Assembly: GCF_002776525.5 (NCBI RefSeq)
Contig: NC_045441.1
Span: 89,159,101-89,223,100 of the forward strand
Length of the DNA stretch: 64,000 nt
DNA from: Piliocolobus tephrosceles
Lineage: Eukaryota; Chordata; Mammalia; Primates; Cercopithecidae
Direction: 5' to 3'
Shown: positions 11,260 to 21,839 of the stretch, one piece after another
Layout: each line of letters begins with the position of its first letter
How positions within the stretch are numbered: position 1 is the first letter of the stretch
Made by a program: the position numbers and the translations under genes
The notes under the pieces: generated by a model
What the model was told of the DNA's origin: nothing
What the model saw: only the letters and a program-made list of their open reading frames with translations
Databases searched by the model: none

Positions 11260-12300
11260 TTAATAAAGAGTGTTTCTATGAACATTCACATAAATATTTC
11301 TCTCTTATTTCTATTTCAGCCATTCTATTTGATGATTGGGTATAATATTGTGGCTTTAATTTACATTTTCCTAATGAGAACTTGATGTGCCTTTTGATCA
11401 TTTCAATATTAACTTTTATGAAGTGACTGACCACATCTTTTGCCTATTTTCATTTTTTATTATTATGCTTTCTTTTTCATTTCTATTTTTTAAAATATCC
11501 TTTATGTAAGCCCTTGTCAGATATAAATATTTGGAATATTTTGTCTCTCTCGATGTTTCTGGTTAAGAAAAGTTAGTAATGTTTATGAAATCCAGTTTTA
11601 GTGTTTTTTTTTTAGACAGTGTGTCACTCCTCTATCTAGGTTGGAGTATGGTGGCACAACCACAGCTCACCGAAGCTTTGACCACCTGGGTTCAAGCAAT
11701 TTTCTCTCCTCAGCCACCCAAGTAGCAGGCACTACAGAAGCCTGCTACCATGACTGGCTGTTTTTATTATTATTATTATTATTTTTGTAGAGATAGGGTC
11801 TCACTATGTTGCCAAGGCTGGTCTTGAACTCCTAGGCTCAGATGATCCTCCCACCTGAACCTCCCAAAGTGTTGGGATTATAGGAATGAGCCACTTGTCT
11901 GGTGATCTGCTCTTTTATGGTTAATATTTTCTGTGTCCTGCTTAAGATATCTTTCTCAGGCAGATATTTTCAATTTTTTTCTTTTTAAATGACAAATAGT
12001 TTTACCCTTCACTTTAAGTTATATGATTTTTCCCTCTTTTGCTATACTCTAAGGCAGGACTCTGTGTTTTGTTTTTCATTCAGATGCCCAATTGTGCCAG
12101 TTCCTTTTATTGAATATATCCCATTTTCTCCACTTATTTGCAATAGCAATGTTGTTGTAAATCAGGCGACAGCATACCTGTACATCTTTTTCTGAACCCC
12201 CTATTCTGTTCTATTGATCTTTTCCTCCTCAGGTGTACTATTATGTGTATAAGCCTTGATCTCAGGTGCTATAATTTCTCTTTGTTTTACTTACTATTTA
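11260..12300 (-). mobile_element. L1M-type LINE relic, interrupted by an Alu
   Basis: Antisense ORF2 of an old L1. Recognisable blocks are 'tatgaacattcacataaata' (11276), 'taatttacattttcctaatg' (11356), 'atgcccaattgtgccagttc' (12083) and 'ctattctgttctattgatct' (12200). It is split by the AluJ at 11605-11902. Its start repeats the same L1 region as the 10040-10640 fragment, so these are two separate insertions. Confidence 0.65.
11605..11902 (-). mobile_element. AluJ with expanded (ATT)n linker
   Basis: Full-length, highly diverged antisense Alu. The middle linker has become an (ATT)n microsatellite at about 11764-11785. 'gtagagatagggtctcacta' and 'gaactcctaggctcagatga' are AluJ-like spellings. 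It sits inside the L1M relic and so is younger than it. Confidence 0.85.
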
Positions 12301-12393
12301 TAAATAATATAAATATTAACATAATTTATGTAATTATATAATTTAAATATAATATAAATATTATATATTACACACACACACATATATATATAT
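12295..12393. repeat. AT-rich / (CA)n(TA)n low-complexity tract
   Basis: An extended TATA/ATAAT tract that passes into 'cacacacacaca' and then 'tatatatata' just before the next Alu. Confidence 0.85.
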
Positions 12394-12397
12394 CTTC

Positions 12398-12688
12398 TAG
12401 TAACTTGATGTATTTATTTATGTTTAGAGACAAGATCTCTCTCTGTTGCTCAGGTTGGAGTGTAGTGGTATGATCATAGCTCACTATAGCCTTGAACTCC
12501 TAGCCTCCAGGGATCCTCCTGCCTCAGCCTCCAGAATAGCTGGGACTACAGACACATGCCACCATAGCTGGTTAATTTTTAAAATATTTTGGAGAAATAG
12601 GGCCTTGCTCCATTGCCCAGGCTAGTCTCATATTCCTGGCCTCAAGCAATCCTCCCACCCCATCCTCCCAAAGTGTTTATAGTAACTT
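12398..12688 (-). mobile_element. 5'-truncated AluJ with TSD
   Basis: Antisense Alu from about 12410 to 12679, lacking the first ~40 bases of the left monomer: it stops at 'ccatcctcccaaagtgt'. Direct repeats 'tagtaactt' flank it (12398-12406 and 12680-12688), so the truncation was present at insertion rather than a later deletion. Confidence 0.85.
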
Positions 12689-12859
12689 TAAATGAATGAC
12701 ATTGAAATTGTTCTCATTTACTTTATTTTAATTGGGTTATATTTTTCTGAATCAGCAATATCTGGTGATCCTATGGGCAAGTGGTTGGGAGAAACTATGC
12801 AACTCCTTTAGTTTTTCAGTCCATTTGCTTCTTTCTTCAATTGTTAGCGTAAAGGATAG

Positions 12860-13635
12860 TCTCCTTATAATAATAATAAATTGTGCCTTTTGTTATGTCT
12901 GTCCTCTTCTAATGTTTTGAGAACTCTTTTTAACCTCATTTTGTTCTTTCACCAATAAATTTTCAAAAATGTCTGGTGCCTTCCAAGATGCCACTTGCTC
13001 TCTCAGCACCAGTGCCTTCCTGAAACTGCCACATTAGATCCTGTACATTCTCCAGGACCCTTCCCTTCAGGTACTCAGTATCCAGGATTATCATCTACCT
13101 TGACCTATAAGTGATTGCAGTAGTTTCTACTAATAGTCCTTTGCTTTCTGGGAACAAAACCTAACTGATGTTTTCTGTGCTCCATTGCTGCTAGAACCTG
13201 CGACCCTTTCCTTTCTTTTGCCCAATCACCTCCCACCCAACTTGTTCTGGACTCTGGAGCCATCTCTGCTGGTCTGCTGACAATCTCTGGCATTTATTTT
13301 CTCAATGACACATAGATTGGGATGTGTAGACTTCTATTTGTCTAGAGGTGTGAACCATCAGGGATTTTATTTGCTGTACTAGTCTACAATGTATACATGA
13401 GACTTTTTGGACTGTTAGGAAGTGATGTAAGCAGCCACTATTATCTTACAGGATTCTCAAACACATCTTTCATTTTTTGAGAAGTCACTTCAAAACAAAT
13501 GGACAAACAGCATGTCTATATAGATTTCTTCCTCTCAAGTGACATATTTCATACTTGCCTCTACAGGTATATACATAATAATATCTATTAAAGACGAATG
13601 TAAATTAGGTCACTCTGTTATTCCTTGAAGAGATG
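12860..13635. other. Unique DNA, no gene seen
   Basis: Moderately GC-richer than its neighbours around 13180-13290, but the minus-strand frame there (62 codons) has no motif. No repeat family recognised with confidence. Confidence 0.5.
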
Positions 13636-13639
13636 AAAC

Positions 13640-13760
13640 TCATACCTCAGAATACATAAAAATAAACCCAAGAGCTTTAAAAATATATATTTTTGCCCCT
13701 AGTAGCTGGTCTGGGATGGAGCCCAAGAATCCACATTTTTAAGAAGGCCCTGTCCTGAAG
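13640..13760. mobile_element. MER5-like (hAT) DNA transposon relic
   Basis: 'aagagctttaaaaatatata' followed by 'ggtctgggatggagcccaag' and 'aatccacatttttaagaagg' follows the semi-palindromic layout of MER5A/B non-autonomous hAT elements. Short and diverged. Confidence 0.5.
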
Positions 13761-13764
13761 AAGG

Positions 13765-16095
13765 CAGAAACAAAGCAATGTTTTCTGATTCGCCCCATAC
13801 ATTATGTGATGGGATAATGAAAGCTAGTATCTTCTTGTTGACAATCAGGATACCTTATATACAATAAAATATCCTTAGACATATTAATCCAAACTCTGTC
13901 TAAAGAGAGGGAAATATTAAAATAGCTCTTTAGGCTCAAATTTTTCTGTCAGAAATGTTCAGAATTTCTGCCGGGTAAGTGCTCTCTGATCGCATTCCCA
14001 GAAATGCTCCATGCTGACAGGCTATTTTCTAAGAACTGGTTTAAAAGAGATAATATATGATTCAGCAGTTTGTGCTGTATGTTCCAAATTCTCTAATTTT
14101 TAAGATCAATAATAGTGGAGTTATGTGATATCTCATTTAATAATTAACATCTCAGAAAAATCCTTAAATTGCAAGCATCTTTTGTAGAAGTCCACCAAGA
14201 TGTTACGACTTGAGAGAATCAACAAAGGACTTACATCAAAAAATATGAATGTCTTAATTTAAAGATGGAAGTTCTATTATGATCATAAAATTTTACTTTT
14301 CCTCATCAATTTTTTAAAATACTAGTTTTTAACAAAATCCTTTAAAGTATATTTTATTATATAATTTAATTCTTGCACTGAAGAATGGAGTAATTTGCCT
14401 AAATTTTCTAATCATTAAAAGATAATTTACCATTTCTATGTAACATTTTTTCACATAGAAATATGGCTATATTTTGCAGTGCTGTTTTACACTGAGAAAA
14501 AATGTACCTGAAATTTAGAGTTAATAAGAATTTTTAAATGGCTTGCTTCTTAATTATGTTCACTTAATTTTAAATAATATATATGTTTATTAGGTGATGC
14601 CAAATTTAGGTTCATATTTTCCTAATTAGAATAACCCCCAAATGTTGTGATATGCATTCTTACGGATCTAGATAAAATTATGTTCTTTCATTTTTAAATT
14701 TAGTTCTATAAATATACTAAAAATATCATATAGAGAGCATTTTTCAAAGTATTATTTTTATTCCCACAGTTTATGACACTATTTTATTCAATGTCTTCAC
14801 ACATAAATTTGACATTGTACCTTTTTTGGTACTAGAGGCACTTTTGGACTCATATAACAATTTTTCAGAACCTATTTTCTTTATTTCTGACTGACTAAAT
14901 TGTTCAGATACAGCCCGTTTTGAATATCATTTGAAATTTTATACAAACCCAATTGCTCATTCACATAACTTTAGAATAGTTTGTTTTTTGGTTTTGTTTT
15001 TAACATTTTCCTTGTGGGTATATATTGAGACCTCCATAACATATCACTTAGTGTGTATCCTTAGAAAGAATTTTTAAAAGAATTTTTTATGATAAAATTG
15101 CTTATAAGCGTGAGGTCAGGCTGCCCTAAATTACTAGCTCTATGCTAAATTTTGTTTCTCTCTCTCTCACTTTCTCCCTCTCTCTTTCACTTAATGCACC
15201 AGGTGAGTTCAACATGCATTCAAAGTAAAATCAATTAATGCCATTGCAGGCTAATCATTTCTAAACAATACTTTAAAGAAATGGAAAGGATCTATATCTC
15301 ATCTACAATGAGATGCTAAGGACTTAAGAACAAGCAATTCCCTCTTTCTTGGAGATGGGATTTTGGAAACAAGAATTCCTATTCATGTAATCTACACTTA
15401 CTATTTATTTGTGTCACAATTTATTTCTTCTTCAAAAATATTTGCAATTCAGTATCAACCATAGTTTAGTGTATTAAGCATCATTTACTGCTTTTCTGTC
15501 TTAAATTTAAAAATAAGCAAACTTTAGCTTCTTCTCTAAATCTAGAATTCATTTTTATACACTTTAAAAAGAAGTAAAAAATCATTTTCTTTGTCATTAG
15601 TTTTTAGTTGTAACTTACAGGAGCTGTTCAGCAATTTTCACTGCTGCTCGTCAAGATGTCTACATTTACTTCAGAAGAGGGCCTCTGTCAGCCTGTAAAC
15701 ACTCCAATGTTTATCTTTCTCACTTCTTATCTGTAAGTTTTAAATATTGTAGAACTTTGACTTTCTTCTAATAGTTCAATGATTGCTGTTTCCTAAAGCA
15801 GAATGACCACCTTACCTTTTGTTTGCAATCAAAATATACAAATGAATTAATAAAGGTGTCATTAAAAACAATAAAGCTTTTATAATGCTCCAGGTAATGA
15901 AATATGACTTTGCTTTTTTACACATGCAGAACATCTAAAAGAATTCAGCAAGCAAAATATACAGTTTAGTACAGTCTTCTAAAAAATAGTAAAAAATAAA
16001 AAGAAAAAAAACAGTACATTATTTAAGATTTCACATAGGAATAAGTGATACAGTAATACTATCAACCAAAAAAATAAAAACCACTGTAACTACTT
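13765..16095. other. Long AT-rich unique stretch
   Basis: No gene or recognisable transposon. A (TC)n tract lies at about 15158-15190 and several A/T runs occur near 15980-16010. Ends at the target site of the L1 at 16.1 kb. Confidence 0.55.
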
Positions 16096-16215
16096 CATAA
16101 AGAAAAGCTCTTGGCTTACGTTTATTGATTTGCGAATGTTGAACCAGCCTTGCATCCCAGGGATGAAGCCCACTTGATCATGGTGGATAAGCTTTTTGAT
16201 GTGCTGCTGCATATC

Positions 16216-18285
16216 AACAGAACCAAAGACAAGAACCACATGATTATCTCAATAGATGCAGAAAAGGCTTTTGACAAAATTCAACAGCCCTTCATGCTAA
16301 AAACGCTCAATAAATTCGGTATTGATGGAACGTACCTCAAAATAATAAGAGCTATTTATGACAAACCCACAGCTAATATCATACTGAATGGGCAAAAACT
16401 GGAAAAATTCCCTTTGAAAACTGGCACGAGACAGGGATGCCCTCTCTCACCACTCCTATTCAACATAGTGTTGGAAGTTCTGGCTAGGGCAATCAGGCAA
16501 GAGAAAGAAATCAAGGGTATTCAGTTAGGAAAAGAAGAAGTCAAATTGTCCCTGTTTGCAGATGACATGATTGTGTATTTAGAAAACCCCATCGTCTCAG
16601 CCCAAAATCTTCTTAAGCTGATAAGCAACTTCAGCAAAGTCTCAGGATACAAAAGTAATGTGCAAAAATCACAAGCATTCTTATACACCAGTAACAGACA
16701 AGCAGAGAGCCAAATCAGGAATGAACTTCCATTCACAATTGCTTCAAAGAGAATAAAATACCTAGGAATCCAACTTACAAGGGATGTAAAGGACCTCTTC
16801 AAGGAGAACTACAAACCACTGCTCAGTGAAATCAAAGAGGACACAAACAAATGGAAGAACATACCATGCTCATGGATAGGAAGAATCAATATCGTGAAAA
16901 TGGCCATACTGCCGAAGGTTATTTATAGATTCAATGCCATCCCCATCAAGCTACCAATGAGTTTCTTCACGGAATTGGAAAAAACTGCTTTAAAGTTCAT
17001 ATGGAACCAAAAAAGAGCCCGCATTGCCAAGACAATCCTAAGTCAAAAGGACAAAGCCGGAGGCATCACGCTACCTGACTTCAAACTATACTACAAGGCT
17101 ACAGTAACCAAAACAGCATGGTACTGGTACCAAAACAGAGATATAGACCAATGGAACAGAACGGAGCCTTCAGAAATAATGCCACACATCTACAACCATC
17201 TGATCTTTGACAAACCTGAGAGAAACAAGAAATGGGGAAAGGATTCCCTATTTAATAAATGGTGCTGGGAAAATTGGCTAGCCATAAGTAGAAAGCTGAA
17301 ACTGGATCCTTTCCTTACTCCTTATACGAAAATTAATTCAAGATGGATTAGAGACTTAAATGTTAGACCTAATACCATAAAAACCCTAGAAGAAAATCTA
17401 GGTAGTACCATTCAGGACATAGGCATGGGCAAGGACTTCATGTCTAAAACACCAAAAGCAACGGCAGCAAAAGCCAAAATTGACAAATGGGATCTCATTA
17501 AACTAAAGAGCTTCTGCACAGCAAAAGAAACTACCATCAGAGTGAACAGGCAACCTACAGAATGGGAGACAATTTTTGCAATCTACTCATCTGACAAAGG
17601 GCTAATTTCCAGAATCTACAAAGAACTCAAACAAATATACAAGAAGAAAACAAACAACCCCATCAAAAAGTGGGCAAAGGATATGAACAGACATTTCTCA
17701 AAAGAAGACATTCATACAGCCAACAGACACATGAAAAAATGCTCATCATCACTGGCCATCAGAGAAATGCAAATCAAAACCACAATGAGATACCATCTCA
17801 CACCAGTTAGAATGGCAATCATTAAAAAATCAGGAAACAACAGGTGTTGGAGAGGAAGTGGAGAAATAGGAACACTTTTACACTGTTGGTGGGATTGTAA
17901 ACTAGTTCAACCATTATGGAAAACAGTATGGCGATTCCTCAAGGATCTAAAACTAGATGTACCATATGACCCAGCCATCCCACTACTGGGTATATACCCA
18001 AAGGTTTATAAATTATGCTACTACAAAGACACATGCACACGTATGTTTATTGCGGCACTATTCACAATAGCAAAGACTTGGAATCAACCCAAATGTCCAT
18101 CAGTGACAGACTGGATTAAGAAAATGTGGCACATATACACCATGGAATACTATGCAGCCATAAAAAACGATGAGTTTGCGTCCTTTGTAGGGACATGGAT
18201 GCAGCTGGAAACCATCATTCTTAGCAAACTATCACAAGAAGAGAAAACCAAACACCGCATGTTCTCACTCATAGGTGGGAACTGA
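16216..18285 (+). pseudogene. LINE-1 ORF2, C-terminal ~689 codons, open
   Basis: Encodes the C-terminal 54% of L1 ORF2p, the endonuclease/reverse transcriptase that copies L1 RNA into chromosomes. The endonuclease domain and the first part of RT are missing. Present are the RT segment around 'IDAEKAFDKIQ', the 'TRQGCPLSPLLFNI' motif, and the catalytic 'FADD' box at 16555-16566. By the 1275-residue human ORF2p count this box is F700-D703, so the segment starts near residue 587. The C-terminal Cys-rich region ('LLHCWWDCKLV') follows, and translation ends at the natural stop 'SLIGGN*' with no frameshift. An upstream ATG at 16150 extends the frame, but codons 1-22 come from the inverted segment and are not ORF2p. 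With no L1 promoter and no endonuclease it cannot mobilise itself. The long open frame suggests youth rather than function. Confidence 0.93.
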
Positions 18286-18340
18286 ACAATGAGCTCACTT
18301 GGACTCGGGAAGGGGAACATCACACACTGGGGCCTATCAT

Positions 18341-18362
18341 GGGGAGGGGGGAGGGGGGAGGG
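18341..18362 (+). promoter_or_regulatory. G-quadruplex-forming G tract in L1 3' UTR
   Basis: Four G-runs of 3-6 separated by single A residues, at the position where primate L1 3' UTRs carry a conserved G-rich tract. It meets the canonical G4 pattern. Any functional role is inference from the family. Confidence 0.7.
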
Positions 18363-18529
18363 ATTGCATTGGGGAGTTATACCTGATATAAATGATGAAT
18401 TGATGGGTGCTGACCAGTTGATGGGTGCAGCACACCAACATGGCACATGTATACATATGTAACAAACCTGCATGTTATGCACATGTACCCTAGAACTTAA
18501 AGTATAAAAAAAAAAAAGAAATGAAAAGA

Positions 18530-18851
18530 AAAGCTCTTGGCCAGGGATGGTGGCTCATGCCTGTAATCTCAATGCTTTGGGAGGCCCAGGTGGGGCATAG
18601 CTTGAGCTCAGGAGTTTAAGACCAGCCTGGGCAACACGGTAAAACCCTGTCTCTACCCAAGAAAAAAAAAGAAAAAAAAAAATCTGGGTGTTGTGGCACG
18701 TGCCTATAGTCTCATCTATTCTGGAGGCTGAGGTGGTAAAATCAAGTGAGACCAGGAGGTGGAGGTGGCAGTGAGCCAAATCACGCCACTGTACTCCAGC
18801 CTGGGTGACAAAGCGAGACCCTGTCACACATACAAAAAAAGCAAAGCTCTT
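18530..18851 (+). mobile_element. Old Alu (AluJ/S-like), sense, with TSD
   Basis: Full dimeric Alu from 'ggccagggatggtgg' (18539) through an A-rich linker ('agaaaaaaaaagaaaaaaaa' near 18660) to an A tail at about 18834. Flanking repeats 'aaagctctt' lie at 18530-18538 and 18843-18851. The 5' repeat lies inside the target-site duplication of the L1 directly upstream. Confidence 0.88.
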
Positions 18852-18859
18852 CTTTCCAT

Positions 18860-19200
18860 ATATCAATGTTCTGTCATTGTCAATGAGTCACAGCCTAGCA
18901 AGGCCACTCTATATTACATTCACCACAAAAGTGAATAAAATTTATTCTAATCTTATTTCTTAGTCATAATTAAGTGTGATAAATTAGAGTTAGTCTTACT
19001 TAAAAATACAATTACTGATACCATTTTATGACCACATGTATTAATGTAGAAAAATATAAACACTTATTTGAAGGCACAAGATTGAGGTTTTGAGTGTGTA
19101 GGCTCAGTCATATCTTCAGAATTTAAATCAGACATACTTGCCTAATATATGAATTTTCACATTTTTCACAGATTTACATAGTAAAATGATTATTTTCAGG
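18860..19200. other. Unique AT-rich spacer
   Basis: Nothing recognised between the two Alu-bearing segments. Confidence 0.5.
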
Positions 19201-19204
19201 GGCT

Positions 19205-19342
19205 CTGTTTGTGTGCTTGTTTATTAGAGATGAGTTCTTGCTATGTTGCCCCGGCTGGCTTTGAACTCCTGGGCTCAAGTGATCCTCCTGCCTCAGCCTT
19301 CTGAGTAGCTGAGATTACACGCATGTGCCACTATGCCCTGCC
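19205..19342 (-). mobile_element. Alu monomer fragment (FLAM/AluJ-like)
   Basis: Single antisense monomer: 'ttgctatgttgccccggctg', 'gaactcctgggctcaagtga' and 'gagattacacgcatgtgcca'. No second monomer and no long tail. Confidence 0.75.
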
Positions 19343-19455
19343 TCAGAGGGATTCTTAAATGTGTGCATTTAGGAAGATTTTAACCACTCAAATTCATTAA
19401 TAAATATACCTTGTTAGTGTTTATATTCAGGGAGAGTGTGCCATATTAAAATCCC

Positions 19456-19747
19456 TACTTCTCGGCTGGGTGTGTTGGCTCATGCATGTAATCCGGCACT
19501 TTGGTATGCCGGGTGGGAGGATTGTTTGAGTCCAGGAGTTTGAGACCAACCAGAGCAACATAGTGAGATCCCATCTCTTCAAAAACTAAATAATTGCTGG
19601 GCATAGTGGTGCACTGCTATAGTCCCCAGCTACTTGGGAAGCTGAGGTGGGAGGATCAATTGAGCACTGGAGTTTGAGGCTGCCGTGCAGTGAGCTGTGA
19701 TCACACTACCGCACTCCAGCCTGGGTGACAGAGTAAGACTTTATCTC

Positions 19748-19784
<37 letters not shown>

Positions 19785-19797
19785 TAATTTACTTCTC
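19456..19797 (+). mobile_element. AluJ with (AAAAG)n tail and TSD
   Basis: Sense Alu from about 19464 to an A tail that has become (AAAAG)n at 19762-19784. Repeats 'tacttctc' at 19456-19463 and 19790-19797 flank it. Many diverged positions ('ggctgggtgtgttggctcat') point to an old subfamily. Confidence 0.87.
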
Positions 19798-19799
19798 TT

Positions 19800-21100
19800 G
19801 GTTACCAGTGCAGTGTACTTTGAATAATACAATAAACTATCACAAGTTACAATCATTTTTTCTAAGTTTTGTTAAAAAAGGAAAACTTTCTCCATAATTT
19901 ATAGGGTGAATCAAATGAATCTTTACACAATATTTGTGTTTCAAATGTACATCTTTAAAACTTGGTAAATATTTTAATGTATTGACAGTTTTTATAATGT
20001 AAAAAACTCTCTAATGTATCCAATTTGCATGTTTTAATGTATATATTTTTGTGAATAAAGGATATACTGTTTTAGTTCAGGTGTTTGCCTAGTGTTTATT
20101 GAGTACTTCTATGAGAAAACACAAAACATATGAAATATAACATAAGTTTTGATAGCCATTTCATGCAGTCACATGACATTGGGAGGTCCATCTTTTCAGG
20201 TTCAGATTCACTTTTCTTAAGATAGTCTATCCCATAAAATACTTATGACTCATGGATTAAAATCACCTTAATGGAATGATTTATATGTGCTGTTCTCTTG
20301 TCACTTATAATTTCATACCTGGCCCAAGTACCAAAATTCAAATCTGCATGGGGCATCTTGTTGTTGAGTGTATTATTGATAAAGAATTCAAAGTTAAAGT
20401 ACTTGAAAAAAGCAAATTTAAAGTGTTGTCTGTACCGTCATCAGGACAACATAATCCAATGAATTGTTCTTCTCCATTGCCAGAATTTATCTGCTTAAAA
20501 ACTGAGACATTTTTGGAATAATAGCGCTCTCTCCTGATGTGGGCCAGAAAAATATGACATATTTTTGTTCTTCAGGTCTGGTTTTCAGTCTTCACTTAAA
20601 AAGATTGTCTGTACATAACATCTCTCCTACTTCATGGTACTGTAACAGCATCATGAAAACAGTTTTTCACCTTTGCATTTTAAATGATAAAATAATAGAA
20701 ATATTTTTTCACTCTTTATGTTTTAAATTATCAGCTCCCCAATGACATGGAGGAAACCTCTTTAGAATGAGATATGGATAAAAGAAAAAGCACAGTTTAG
20801 AATCTAAAGCATTGAACCTCAGAGTTAGCCATTAACACAATGACTACATAATCATAAATTTTAAAAATTCAAAGATTCTGAGACTGTTTTGAATGGCTTT
20901 CCTCACATATAAAAATAATAAGGTAGATTAAATAGTCACTAAAATGTCACCATTTAACTACCCTGGAATAATAAAATTAATAGATGTCTGTCTAGAACTT
21001 GGCAGTTAATAAAGCTTTTTCACATATATTACTTTATTTAACAGTGTTGCTAGGTCTAATTTGTCTCCCAAATTGCAATAAATATGCTAATTCTAAAGAC
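19800..21100. other. Unique AT-rich DNA, no gene seen
   Basis: Frames of 81 and 68 codons at 20276-20521 and 20539-20745 show no motif, no splice context and no codon bias I can defend. Confidence 0.5.
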
Positions 21101-21109
21101 GAATATTTT

Positions 21110-21200
21110 CCATAAATAAAAAAGTTATTTGCGCAAGTAACCTAACTTTGGTTTCTTCATCTATAGAAAAGATGATAATAATAGATGTTTCACAGTACTA
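21110..21200 (-). mobile_element. MIR relic (weak)
   Basis: 'aagtaacctaactttggttt' then 'cttcatctatagaaaagatg' resembles the minus-strand MIR core 'aagttacttaacctctc...cctcatctgtaaaatg'. Confidence 0.4.
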
Positions 21201-21499
21201 TATAAGCAGAAGTTCTATCCACAGTTTCTTTAAAAGAATAAACCTCAACTCTAATTAGCTACTTAGTTCTCAGCCATGTAATTGCTATTGCATGTAATTG
21301 CATTTTCCCTCTAGAATTCAATATCAGGTTTAAGGCTATGGATTTCTGACTTGAATAAAGTAGCAAGTGTATAATAAAACATGTCAAGCAATAAGGATCA
21401 AGATAAGACAATTGTACCATTTTATTTGTGGTAAATAATTATCTTGCTAACTAGTGATGCGCCATTCAGATTTTCCTTCAGTGAAACAATGAACATCTT

Positions 21500-21835
21500 G
21501 TTGTCCTTACTGTGGTGAGTATGTCTGCTGCCACCCTTTCATAGCCCTCTGAAATTCTGTTAACCCAGCCTCCAGGTCCAAGGCTACATGGCTCACATTC
21601 AATGATTGATGGACCTGGGGCTGCAAAGGTTTAATTATTTCTTTTGAACTCAAGACCACTATGGAGGACCATTCTTCTTCCAAATTTTTCCTGTGGGCTG
21701 GGTTTAGGATGTAGCTACACCACACTTTCTTTCCCTTCTCCTTTACAGATGTTGATCCCAGAGATTTCTAATAAACATTGCGCATACAAAATCCTTTCTC
21801 AAAGTCTGCTTCAGGATAATTCAACTGCAAAAAAT
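21500..21835 (+). mobile_element. ERVL-class LTR 3' portion (LTR16/MLT2-like)
   Basis: The polyadenylation and U5-like end is recognisable: 'ctcctttacagatgttgatc', 'agagatttctaataaacatt', then 'tctcaaagtctgcttcagga'. This arrangement is typical of the 3' ends of ancient ERVL-type LTRs. The exact family is uncertain. Confidence 0.45.
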
Positions 21836-21839
21836 GTTT

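Larger units (their letters stand above)
16099..18540 (+). mobile_element. 5'-inverted (twin-primed) primate LINE-1 with TSD
   Basis: L1 insertion in two segments. 16112-16209 is ORF2 sequence in reverse orientation: its reverse complement equals the segment at 37397-37494, apart from a few mismatches. From 16210 the element runs forward through ORF2, the 3' UTR (18286-18505) and a poly(A) tail (~18505-18520). The 16-bp repeats 'aaagaaaagctcttgg' at 16099-16114 and 18525-18540 are target-site duplications; the last GG of the first copy is ambiguous because it overlaps microhomology. The forward segment resumes within ~2 bases of where the inverted one ends in L1 coordinates, so almost nothing was lost. 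This is the classic twin-priming structure. Few disabling changes suggest a mid-to-young L1PA age; the subfamily is not resolved. Confidence 0.95.

Noticed and set aside
16521..16802. Minus-strand ORF inside the L1 (93 codons), and 18150-18482 and 18555-18866
   Set aside because: Antisense shadows of L1 ORF2, L1 3' UTR and Alu sequence.
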